6,636 bases of DNA from Actinomycetes bacterium (GTDB taxonomy: Bacteria; Actinomycetota; Actinomycetes; Actinomycetales; Cellulomonadaceae): NCBI GenBank assembly GCA_023462275.1, contig JAEWYD010000330.1, positions 1 through 6,636 on the forward strand. The letters run 5' to 3'. Below, piece after piece: positions 1 through 5,727 of the stretch. Made by a program: the position numbers and the translations under genes. Under the pieces are notes generated by a model. That model saw only the letters and a list, made by a program, of their open reading frames with translations. It ran no database searches and was not told where the DNA came from. How positions within the stretch are numbered: position 1 is the stretch's first letter; each line of letters opens with the position of its first letter.

Positions 1-1354
1 CCGCCAGCCCGACGCCGTCGTGCGCGTCCGCGCCGAGGGCCCGGTGGGCCCGCGCGTAGGCGGGGACGAGGACGGCGATCGCCGCGAACCATGCCAGCGG
101 GTTGCCCCACACGAGGCCGTGGAAGCCCCACTGCGCGCCGAGGACGATCGCGGCCGCGACGCGGCAGCAGAGCTCGAGCGCGCCGGTGATGGTGGGCACG
201 GCGGTGTGGCCGAGGCCCTGCAGCGCTCCCCGCAGCACGAACAGCGCGCCGAGCACCACGTAGAGGCTGCCGTTGACCCGCAGGAAGTACGCGGCGAGGT
301 CCACCACCCGCCCCTCGCCCGGCCCGACGAAGAGCCGCACGAGGTCCTCGCCCGCCACCGCCACGACGAGGCCGAGGACGGCGGAGCCGGCCACGGTCAT
401 GACGAGGGCCTGCCGGACGCCGGTGCGGATGCGGTCCGGGCGCCGGGCACCGAGGTTCTGGGCGGCGAACATGGAGGCGGCGAGGCCCAGCGAGCCGAGC
501 AGCGCCATCGTGACGTTGTCGACGCGCGTCGCGCTCGTGTAGGCCGCGACGGCGTCCGGGCCGAGCTCGTTCAGCCGCACCTGGACCGCCAGGATGCCGA
601 TGGCGATGATCGACGCCTGGAACCCCATCGGCAGGCCGAGCCCGAGGTGCCGGCGCAGGTCGCCGCGCGCGGCGCGCCAGTCCTCGCGGTGCACGTGCAG
701 CGTGGGCACGCGCCGCGTGATGTGCAGGTGGCAGAGGGCCGCCGCGGCACCCTGCGACACCACGGTCGCGAGGGCGGCACCGCCGACGCCGAGGCCGAGC
801 CCCGGGACCGCGACGAGCACCAGGGCGATGTTCAGCACGCAGCTGCCCACGAGGAACACGAGCGGGGTCCGGGAGTCGCCGATCGCCCGCAGGATCGCCG
901 CGAGGTAGTTGAAGAAGACGGTGGCCCCGGCTCCCAGGAAGCTCACGACCGCGAACGTCGTGGCCTGGGGGAGCAGCTCCTCCGGCGTACGGAGCAGCCG
1001 GAGCATCGGGTCGGCGAGCAGGGGTGCCAGCACCGTCACGACGGCGCTGACGGCGGCGGACAGGATGGTCCCGGCGGCGACGGACCGGCGCACGGCGGCG
1101 GCGTCGCGTGCGCCGAAGGCCTGCGCCGTCGGGATCGCGAACCCGGTGGCCATGCCCCAGGCGAAGCCGAGGAGGAGGAAGAGGAAGCTCCCGGTCGCGC
1201 CGACCGACGCCAGCGCGGTGACGCCGAGCACGCGCCCCACGACCATCGCGTCCGTGATCTGGTACGCCTGCTGGATCACGTTCCCCACGAGGAGCGGGAC
1301 GGCGAAGGTCAGGATCACGCGCCAGGGTGGACCGGCGGTGAGGGCCTTGGGCAT
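1..1354 (-). CDS. MATE-family efflux transporter (C-terminus cut by window edge)
   Basis: Translating the complement from ATG at 1354 gives 451 uninterrupted codons to the left window edge. The protein is strongly hydrophobic, with about twelve predicted membrane segments in two homologous halves. The first half has the family signature around residues 25-40 (NVIQQAYQITDAMVVG, with conserved Asp35). The second half repeats the pattern from about residue 236 (LGLGLPMGFQ, later AAQNLGA). MATE proteins are inner-membrane antiporters that expel cationic drugs or metabolites in exchange for sodium or protons; the substrate here cannot be read from sequence. Family members are usually about 440-470 residues, so only a few C-terminal residues are likely missing. 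The start is supported by AGGAGAA (1368-1362) seven bases upstream. The gene is transcribed divergently from the SHOCT gene, with a palindrome over its probable promoter. The broad NorM/DinF-like assignment is firm; the subfamily is not. Confidence 0.93.
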   Translation of the reverse strand, partial: MPKALTAGPPWRVILTFAVPLLVGNVIQQAYQITDAMVVGRVLGVTALASVGATGSFLFLLLGFAWGMATGFAIPTAQAFGARDAAAVRRSVAAGTILSAAVSAVVTVLAPLLADPMLRLLRTPEELLPQATTFAVVSFLGAGATVFFNYLAAILRAIGDSRTPLVFLVGSCVLNIALVLVAVPGLGLGVGGAALATVVSQGAAAALCHLHITRRVPTLHVHREDWRAARGDLRRHLGLGLPMGFQASIIAIGILAVQVRLNELGPDAVAAYTSATRVDNVTMALLGSLGLAASMFAAQNLGARRPDRIRTGVRQALVMTVAGSAVLGLVVAVAGEDLVRLFVGPGEGRVVDLAAYFLRVNGSLYVVLGALFVLRGALQGLGHTAVPTITGALELCCRVAAAIVLGAQWGFHGLVWGNPLAWFAAIAVLVPAYARAHRALGADAHDGVGLA

Positions 1355-1398
1355 GGGGTGGTTCTCCTGGGTGACGCGACCGGGAGCGGTCGGGACCG

Positions 1399-1416
1399 AG
1401 TGTATCGAATCGATAC
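1399..1416 (-). promoter_or_regulatory. Candidate MATE promoter -10 overlapped by a 15-bp palindromic operator
   Basis: Bases 1402-1416 (GTATCGAATCGATAC) form a perfect inverted repeat: seven base pairs around one central base. On the minus strand its edge overlaps TACACT (1404-1399), a fair -10 hexamer placed about 45-50 bases before the MATE start codon; no convincing -35 is visible. A symmetric site lying on the -10 suits a dimeric repressor such as a TetR, MarR or PadR type. No such regulator gene is present in the window, so the binding protein is unknown. The symmetry is seen directly; the operator role is inference. Confidence 0.55.
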
Positions 1417-1447
1417 GAGATCATGCGCCCCCTCTCACCCGATCGGC

Positions 1448-1480
1448 CTTCATCGGACCTTCATCCCGGGCTCAGCCGAC
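1448..1480 (+). promoter_or_regulatory. Tandem 11-bp direct repeat, PhoB/OmpR-family box-like
   Basis: Three successive 11-base units are visible: CTTCATCGGAC (1448-1458), CTTCATCCCGG (1459-1469) and a weaker GCTCAGCCGAC (1470-1480). All share TCA at positions 3-5 and C at position 7; the first two share CTTCATC exactly. Head-to-tail repeats of 11 bp are the known binding layout of OmpR/PhoB-class response regulators, and actinobacterial PhoP boxes are built on a GTTCACC-like core that these resemble. The array lies 69 bases upstream of the SHOCT gene, whose GC-rich upstream region has no obvious sigma-70 promoter, so activation by a response regulator is plausible. No two-component gene is in the window. 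Confidence 0.45.
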
Positions 1481-1548
1481 GCACAGGGGTCGCGCGCACG
1501 CTGGCCGCACGGCGCGTCCGACGCCGGTGGCGGAAGGAGATCGACGTG

Positions 1549-1815
1549 ATGGGTTGGGGTTGGGGTCACGGGATGGGGTACGGCATGGGCGTCGGGATGT
1601 GGCTGTCCGGCCTGCTGCTGGTGCTCGTCGTCGCCGCGGTGGTGTACCTCGTCGTGCGGGCCACGACCGGGGACTCCGACCGGGCCCGTCGCGGCGGCAC
1701 GCCGCCCGCGCCGCCCGGCGCGGTGAACCCGCGGGAGCTGCTCGCCCTGCGGTACGCCCGCGGGGAGATCAGCACGGCGGAGTACGAGGAGCGGCTCAGC
1801 CACCTGGCGCCATGA
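1549..1815 (+). CDS. Small SHOCT-domain membrane protein
   Basis: An 88-residue protein. Residues 1-18 are a Gly/Trp/Met/His/Tyr-rich head (MGWGWGHGMGYGMGVGMW). Residues 18-36 form one membrane helix. Residues 37-59 are a polar, Pro/Gly-rich linker with Arg clusters. Residues 60-86 match the SHOCT short C-terminal domain (NPRELLALRYARGEISTAEY and the residues after it). The positive charge after the helix predicts that the SHOCT domain is cytoplasmic and the head faces outward. SHOCT domains are linked to oligomerisation and are attached to many unrelated proteins; no enzymatic role can be assigned. ATG at 1549 has GGAG at 1536-1539, nine bases upstream; an in-frame GTG at 1546 is an alternative. 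The longer reading frame upstream (from 1423) is Arg-rich and looks non-coding. The PhoB-like repeats upstream may control it. Confidence 0.82.
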   Translation: MGWGWGHGMGYGMGVGMWLSGLLLVLVVAAVVYLVVRATTGDSDRARRGGTPPAPPGAVNPRELLALRYARGEISTAEYEERLSHLAP

Positions 1816-1841
1816 CGTGGGCCGAACGGGTGGCGAATCCT

Positions 1842-1871
1842 TTGTCGGCGGCTCGCGCGGTTCGCTAGATT
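1842..1871 (+). promoter_or_regulatory. Possible promoter of the LacI-family regulator gene
   Basis: TTGTCG at 1842-1847 and TAGATT at 1866-1871, 18 bases apart, each match four of six bases of the sigma-70 hexamers. They lie in the only AT-richer patch of the 131-base gap between the SHOCT gene and the regulator gene. Transcription would begin near 1878, giving a leader of about 70 bases. I see no copy of TACATCGTT here, so the sequence gives no sign of autorepression. A moderate match only. Confidence 0.4.
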
Positions 1872-1946
1872 GCGAGCATCCCGCCGCGCCCTCGTGGCGT
1901 TCGTCGCGCGCGGCTCGGGCCGGGACCCAGTGACGAAGGGACGCCC

Positions 1947-2963
1947 GTGTCGACCATGGCCGATGTCGCCCGACTCGCGGGCGTGTCGGTGAAGACCGTC
2001 TCGAACGTCGTGAACGGCTACCCGTACATCCGTCCCGCGACCCGGGAGCGCGTGCTCTCGGCCATCGACGAGCTCGGCTACCAGGTGAACGTGACGGCCC
2101 GCAGCCTGCGCTCCGGCCGGACCGGGATGATCGGCCTGGCCGTGCCCGAGCTGGGCCAGCCGTACTTCGGCGAGCTCGCCGACGAGGTGCTGGTTGCGGC
2201 CCGCAGGCACGACGTCCAGGTGCTCATCGAGCCCATGGGCTTCACGCGGGACGGCGAGCTCGACGCCCTGCGCGCCCCGCAGCGCGGCCTCATCGACGGG
2301 CTGCTGTTCAGTCCTGCCGTGCTCGACGGCACGGACGCGGCGCTGCTGAAGGTCGACTACCCGCTCGTCCTGCTCGGGGAGCAGATCTTCACCTCCGCCG
2401 TCGACCACGTGACGATGCGCAACACCGAGGGCGCGCGCGCCGCAACGGACCTGCTGCTGGACCTGGGCCGGCGGCACATCGCCGTCGTCGGCATGCTGCA
2501 CAGCCGCACCGGCGGTGCCGCGAACCTCCGGTTCGAGGGGTACCGCCAGGCGCTCGAGGCGCGCGGGATCCCGGTGGACGAGCGCCTGATCGGCTACGCG
2601 GACGACGGGTGGCACCGCGCCAACGGCGCCCGGGCGATCACCGCGCTGCTCGACTCCGGGGCCGAGGTCGACGGCGTCGTCGCCTTCAACGACGCCTTGG
2701 CGATGGGCGCGATGTTCGCGCTCCAGGTGCGCGGTCGGCGCATCCCGGAGGACGTGGCGGTCGTCGGCTTCGACGACACCGACGACGCGCAGTACACGAC
2801 GCCGCCGCTCACCACCGTCGACCCGGGCCGGCGCGAGATCGCCGAGGTGGCGGTCGACCTCCTGTGCCGGCGGGTCCGCGGTGACGAGGCGCCGGAGGAG
2901 CCGGTGCTGCACCTCGCCGCCATGCGGATCGTCGAGCGCGAGAGCACGCCGCGCCGGTCCTGA
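1947..2963 (+). CDS. LacI-family transcriptional repressor
   Basis: A 338-residue protein of standard LacI/GalR length. The helix-turn-helix is at residues 4-24 (MADVARLAGVSVKTVSNVVNG), with Val15-Lys16 at the positions that determine base recognition. The hinge helix follows near residues 50-58 (NVTARSLRSG). The rest is the two-lobed periplasmic-binding-like effector domain, ending in the family signature VVAFNDALAMGAMFAL and then VAVVGFDDTDDAQYTTPPLTTVDP. Such proteins bind DNA as dimers and release it, or occasionally bind it, on sensing a sugar. GTG at 1947 is preferred as start because AAGGGA (1936-1941) sits five bases before it; ATG at 1956 would leave about 14 bases. It stands directly upstream of a sugar transporter operon in the same direction, so it is probably the local regulator acting at the TACATCGTT sites. 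The effector sugar is unknown. Confidence 0.93.
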   Translation: MSTMADVARLAGVSVKTVSNVVNGYPYIRPATRERVLSAIDELGYQVNVTARSLRSGRTGMIGLAVPELGQPYFGELADEVLVAARRHDVQVLIEPMGFTRDGELDALRAPQRGLIDGLLFSPAVLDGTDAALLKVDYPLVLLGEQIFTSAVDHVTMRNTEGARAATDLLLDLGRRHIAVVGMLHSRTGGAANLRFEGYRQALEARGIPVDERLIGYADDGWHRANGARAITALLDSGAEVDGVVAFNDALAMGAMFALQVRGRRIPEDVAVVGFDDTDDAQYTTPPLTTVDPGRREIAEVAVDLLCRRVRGDEAPEEPVLHLAAMRIVERESTPRRS

Positions 2964-2984
2964 CGCGCGCTGTTCCTGACGCGC
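2958..2984 (+). repeat. 11-bp direct repeat across the regulator stop codon
   Basis: TCCTGACGCGC occurs at 2958-2968, including the TGA stop of the LacI-family gene, and again at 2974-2984, 16 bases on. It may be a small tandem duplication at the end of the gene. Given the GC bias, chance is also possible. Confidence 0.5.
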
Positions 2985-2985
2985 C

Positions 2986-3000
2986 GCGCACGCCGTGCGC
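2986..3000 (+). terminator. Candidate hairpin terminator of the regulator gene
   Basis: GCGCAC and GTGCGC form a perfect 6-bp stem around a GCC loop, 22 bases after the stop codon. There is no following T-run; C-rich sequence follows. Such U-less hairpins occur in high-GC actinobacteria, but termination efficiency cannot be judged from sequence. Confidence 0.4.
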
Positions 3001-3066
3001 ACCCCCGCGCACCCCCCGCCCGGACGCCGCTCGGAAGCCGCTCGGTCGCCGTCCAGACGCGCTCCC

Positions 3067-3087
3067 GGCGGGTCCCTCGAGCCCGCC
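3067..3087 (+). other. GC-rich hairpin, possible second terminator
   Basis: GGCGGG (3067-3072) pairs with CCCGCC (3082-3087), with an added T-G wobble inside and a seven-base loop. There is no T-run after it. It could back up the first hairpin between the regulator and the transporter promoter. Confidence 0.3.
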
Positions 3088-3145
3088 CAGAGGCCCTCGG
3101 GGCGGTGGTAGCGCGGCCATGCCCGAACCGTTCCCCAGTGGTGTC

Positions 3146-3154
3146 TACATCGTT
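3146..3154 (+). promoter_or_regulatory. Candidate LacI-family operator, copy 1 (TACATCGTT)
   Basis: The 9-mer TACATCGTT recurs exactly at 3212-3220 in this otherwise GC-rich region. It has the central CG of LacI-family operators, but its symmetry is poor beyond the core. It lies 12 bases upstream of a perfect TTGACA. The repressor encoded just upstream is the obvious candidate ligand; this is inference from position and duplication. Confidence 0.5.
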
Positions 3155-3165
3155 ATCAACCGAGA

Positions 3166-3203
3166 TTGACAACCCCCGGCGGCGACTGCGAGGGTGCTTG
3201 ACG
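3166..3203 (+). promoter_or_regulatory. -35-like elements of the transporter operon promoter region
   Basis: A perfect TTGACA lies at 3166-3171 and TTGACG at 3198-3203, both between or beside the two TACATCGTT sites. Neither has a convincing -10 hexamer at 16-18 bases, so the promoter in use is not identified. They mark where transcription of the binding-protein operon probably begins, implying a leader of roughly 130-180 bases. Confidence 0.35.
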
Positions 3204-3211
3204 AGGGAAGT

Positions 3212-3220
3212 TACATCGTT
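3212..3220 (+). promoter_or_regulatory. Candidate LacI-family operator, copy 2 (TACATCGTT)
   Basis: This is an exact second copy of the 9-mer, 66 bases from the first and eight bases after the TTGACG element, so a bound protein would cover the -10 region or the start point. The flanks (GTTACATCGTTGAA) are somewhat closer to a two-fold symmetric TTACA/CG/TTGNAA-type operator than those of copy 1. Paired sites would allow binding of two dimers or DNA looping. Confidence 0.5.
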
Positions 3221-3274
3221 GAAGGAACGCTCGCGCGTGCCGACGGCGGTGGACCTCCCCGGGTGTCTGTGCCG

Positions 3275-3296
3275 GGTCCGTCAAGGGGGACGGGCC
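3275..3296 (+). other. Stable stem-loop in the leader of the transporter operon
   Basis: GGTCCGTC (3275-3282) pairs with GACGGGCC (3289-3296) in an 8-bp stem with one T-G wobble and a six-base AAGGGG loop. It lies about 80 bases before the binding-protein start and, with the promoter placed near 3170-3220, would be in the transcribed leader. No T-run follows, so it looks more like an RNA-stabilising or leader structure than a simple terminator. I recognise no known riboswitch. Confidence 0.4.
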
Positions 3297-3375
3297 GGTG
3301 TCGGCGTCCAGGATGCGTGTCCCGCGGCGTGGTGGAGCGCCGCGCTTACTCAATGATGAGAGGAAGGGCGTTCGC

Positions 3376-4698
3376 ATGAACATCAGGAGGACGTTGGCGA
3401 CGACGGCTGTCGTCGCCCTCTCCGTGGCAGGCCTGGCGGCCTGTGGTGACGGGGACGACGGCAATGGCGGCGGCTCGGGCGGAGGCTCGACGAGCGACGG
3501 CGGCAAGACCGTCGAGATGACGTTCTGGCACAACTCGACGACCGGTGCCGGCAAGGAGTTCTGGCAGAAGACGGTCGACGACTTCATGGCCGCGAACCCG
3601 AACATCAAGATCAGCATCCAGTCGATCCAGAACGAGGACCTCGACGGCAAGCTGCAGACGGCCCTGAACTCCGGCGACGCGCCCGACATCTTCATGCAGC
3701 GCGGTGGCGGCAAGATGGCCGCGATGGTCAAGGCCGGCCAGCTCATGGACCTCACGGACATGATCTCGGACGAGACCCACGGCCTCATCCCGGACGGCTC
3801 GTTCCGCGCCAACTCCCTCGACGGCAAGGTGTACGCCCTGCCGGTGGCCGTGCTCCCCGGCGGCATCTGGTACAGCAAGGACCTCTTCGAGCAGGCCGGC
3901 ATCACCGAGACGCCCGCCACGATCGACGACCTGACCGACGACGTGCAGAAGCTCAAGGACGCCGGCGTCCAGCCGATCGCCCTCGGCGCCAAGGACGCGT
4001 GGCCGGCGGCGCACTGGTACTACTTCTTCGCGCTGCGCGCCTGCAGCCCGGACACCCTGGCCAAGGCCGCGGACGAGATGAAGTTCGACGACCAGTGCTG
4101 GATCACGGCCGGTGAGAACCTCAAGAAGTTCGCCGACACCCAGCCGTTCAACGAGGGCTTCCTCACCACCTCGGCCCAGCAGGGCGCGGGCTCCTCGGCC
4201 GGCCTCCTCGCGAACCACCAGGCCGCGATGGAGCTCATGGGCGCTTGGGACCCGGGAGTGATCGGCTCCCTGACCCCGGACCAGAAGCCGCTGGCCGACC
4301 TCGACTGGTTCCCGTTCCCGGAGGTCCCCGGTGGCGACGGTGAGCCCGGCTCGATCCTCGGTGGCGTCGACGGCTACTCCTGCTCGGCCCAGGCCGACAA
4401 GGACGCGTGCGGCAAGTTCATGAACTACATCGCGTCGACCGACGTCCAGGTGGGTTACTACAAGGCGTTCTCCGCCCCGCCGGTGAACACCGAGTCGCAG
4501 AAGGCCGTCACCGAGCCGTACCTGCAGAACGTGCTCAAGGCGTACAACGACGCCCCGTTCGTCTCGCAGTGGCTCGACACGGTCTACGGCCAGAACGTCG
4601 GCAACGCACTGAACGTCGGTGTGGTCGACATGCTCGCCGGCAAGACCGACCCCTCCGGGATCGTCAAGGCCGTCAACGACGCAGCGGCCAAGTCGTAG
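3376..4698 (+). CDS. Extracellular sugar-binding lipoprotein of a CUT1-type ABC transporter
   Basis: A 440-residue protein. Residues 1-22 are a lipoprotein signal peptide (two Arg, hydrophobic core, then the lipobox LAAC) with Cys23 as the lipidated residue. A flexible Gly/Ser/Asp linker follows (24-43), then a family 1 solute-binding domain. Recognisable parts are MTFWHNSTTGAGKEFW (48-63), the ALNSGDAPDIF segment (96-106), ALPVAVLPGGIWYSKDLF (154-171) and a Trp/aromatic-rich KDAWPAAHWYYFF stretch (206-218) likely to stack on sugar rings. It would sit on the outer face of the membrane and hand oligosaccharide to the two permeases downstream. The mature part has four other cysteines (223, 241, 336, 345), possibly two disulfides. 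ATG at 3376 is chosen because the signal peptide begins there and AGGAAGGG lies seven bases upstream; a longer frame from 3298 adds only Arg-rich sequence. The sugar is not identifiable. Confidence 0.93.
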   Translation: MNIRRTLATTAVVALSVAGLAACGDGDDGNGGGSGGGSTSDGGKTVEMTFWHNSTTGAGKEFWQKTVDDFMAANPNIKISIQSIQNEDLDGKLQTALNSGDAPDIFMQRGGGKMAAMVKAGQLMDLTDMISDETHGLIPDGSFRANSLDGKVYALPVAVLPGGIWYSKDLFEQAGITETPATIDDLTDDVQKLKDAGVQPIALGAKDAWPAAHWYYFFALRACSPDTLAKAADEMKFDDQCWITAGENLKKFADTQPFNEGFLTTSAQQGAGSSAGLLANHQAAMELMGAWDPGVIGSLTPDQKPLADLDWFPFPEVPGGDGEPGSILGGVDGYSCSAQADKDACGKFMNYIASTDVQVGYYKAFSAPPVNTESQKAVTEPYLQNVLKAYNDAPFVSQWLDTVYGQNVGNALNVGVVDMLAGKTDPSGIVKAVNDAAAKS

Positions 4699-4715
4699 GT
4701 CATCGATCCGATGAC
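4699..4715 (+). promoter_or_regulatory. Perfect hairpin between binding-protein stop and permease start
   Basis: GTCATCG (4699-4705) and CGATGAC (4709-4715) form a perfect 7-bp stem around an ATC loop. The stem begins on the base immediately after the TAG stop and its right arm contains the ATG (4711-4713) of the first permease. The permease start has only a poor AGG at 4697-4699, inside the stop codon. A folded RNA would hide the start codon, and a ribosome finishing the upstream gene would open it. It could also protect the 3' end of the binding-protein message. The pairing is visible; its effect is inference. Confidence 0.6.
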
Positions 4716-5727
4716 ATCCATCAGCGAGAACTCGCGCCAGGCGCAGGGCTCGCCCGTGGATCTCTCGGCGGACGGGAGCGGCGTCGCCACGGCGCCGCTC
4801 CCGTCTCGCCGCCGCCGCCGTGGAAACGGCTGGGGCGCCCGTCTGGAGATCGCGGTGCTGTCCGGGCCCGCCCTGATCGTCTTCGTCTTCTTCGTCATCG
4901 TGCCGGTGTTGATGGCCGCGTACTACGGCTTCTACAGCTGGCAGGGCTACGGTCCCCCGACCGACTTCGTCGGGCTGAAGAACTACGCGACGATCCTCCA
5001 GGACCCGACGTTCCACGACGCGCTCAAGCACAACGCGTTCATCGTGGTCTTCTCCCTGGTTCTCCAGGGGCCGGCGGCCATCCTGCTCGCGCTCCTGCTC
5101 AACCGGAAGATGCGCGGGCAGTCGGTGATCCGCGTCCTGCTCTTCATCCCCTACGTGATCTCCGAGGTCGTCGTCGGGACCGGCTGGGGCCTCATGCTCC
5201 AGAGCGCCGGCGCCTTCAACGACATGCTGGAGAAGATCGGCCTCGGCGGGCTGACGAAGGACTGGTTGTCCGACCCGTCGATCGCCATCTGGACCCTCAT
5301 GGGGATCATCACCTGGAAGTACGTCGGCTTCGCCGTGATCATCTTCCTGGCGGGGCTGCAGGGCATCCCGGAGGAGCTCTACGAGGCGGCTTCGATCGAC
5401 GGCGCCTCGTACTGGCAGATGCAGCGGCGGATCACCCTGCCGCTGCTCGGCCCGACGCTGCGCATCTGGGCGTTCCTCTCGATCATCGGCTCGCTCCAGC
5501 TGTTCGACCTCGTGTACATCATCTGGGGCCAGTACATCTCCTCGACGGCGGGCACCTCGACGATGGCGACCTACATGGTCTCCAACGGGCGTAACGCCGG
5601 CAGCTACGGCTACGGCAACGCGGTCGCGGTGGTGCTCTTCGTCATCTCGATGATCGTCGCCCTGCTGTACCAGCGATTCGTCCTGCGCCGCGACACCGAG
5701 GGCGCGATCACGGGAGGTGCGCGCTGA
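4711..5727 (+). CDS. CUT1-type sugar ABC transporter permease, first subunit (MalF-like)
   Basis: A 338-residue protein with a long polar, Arg-rich cytoplasmic N-terminus (1-45, including five successive Arg at 33-37) and six predicted membrane helices (about 47-70, 107-130, 138-160, 190-216, 250-272, 301-321). The EAA loop that docks the ATPase is clear at 225-244: EAASIDG, then ITLPLL. This is the usual MalF/UgpA-type partner in carbohydrate uptake (CUT1) systems and would pair with the next permease to form the channel. It begins 12 bases after the binding-protein stop, with a weak ribosome binding site and a hairpin over its ATG, so expression is probably coupled to and lower than the binding protein. 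In-frame alternatives further in (GTG at 4756) have no better ribosome site. Confidence 0.94.
   Translation: MTSISENSRQAQGSPVDLSADGSGVATAPLPSRRRRRGNGWGARLEIAVLSGPALIVFVFFVIVPVLMAAYYGFYSWQGYGPPTDFVGLKNYATILQDPTFHDALKHNAFIVVFSLVLQGPAAILLALLLNRKMRGQSVIRVLLFIPYVISEVVVGTGWGLMLQSAGAFNDMLEKIGLGGLTKDWLSDPSIAIWTLMGIITWKYVGFAVIIFLAGLQGIPEELYEAASIDGASYWQMQRRITLPLLGPTLRIWAFLSIIGSLQLFDLVYIIWGQYISSTAGTSTMATYMVSNGRNAGSYGYGNAVAVVLFVISMIVALLYQRFVLRRDTEGAITGGAR

Larger units (their letters stand above)
2964..3375. other. 412-base non-coding region between regulator and transporter operon
   Basis: No credible gene is present; the open frames here are Arg/Pro/Gly-rich and typical of GC-rich non-coding DNA. Its left part (2964-3120) is extremely GC-rich, with two hairpins (2986-3000 and 3067-3087) and a direct repeat GCCGCTCGG at 3026-3034 and 3037-3045. 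Its middle (3130-3230) is distinctly AT-richer and carries two TACATCGTT sites and two -35-like hexamers. Its right part holds a stable hairpin (3275-3296) and the ribosome binding site of the binding-protein gene (AGGAAGGG, 3361-3368). Confidence 0.75.

Noticed and set aside
20..1549. 509-codon open frame on the plus strand opposite the MATE gene
   Set aside because: Its product is Arg/Glu/Gly/His-rich low-complexity sequence with no domain pattern, while the opposite strand encodes a clear twelve-helix transporter. It is a GC-bias shadow.
1566..3002. 478-codon minus-strand open frame across the SHOCT and LacI-family genes
   Set aside because: It spans two well-supported genes and an intergenic gap in antisense, with a composition unlike real proteins.
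3298..3375. Upstream GTG start extending the binding protein by 26 residues
   Set aside because: The extension is Arg-rich and would bury the lipoprotein signal peptide; the ATG at 3376 has a good ribosome binding site.
3194..3379. 61-codon open frame in the leader of the transporter operon
   Set aside because: Gly/Arg-rich, no ribosome binding site at its start, and it overlaps a hairpin and the start of the binding-protein gene.
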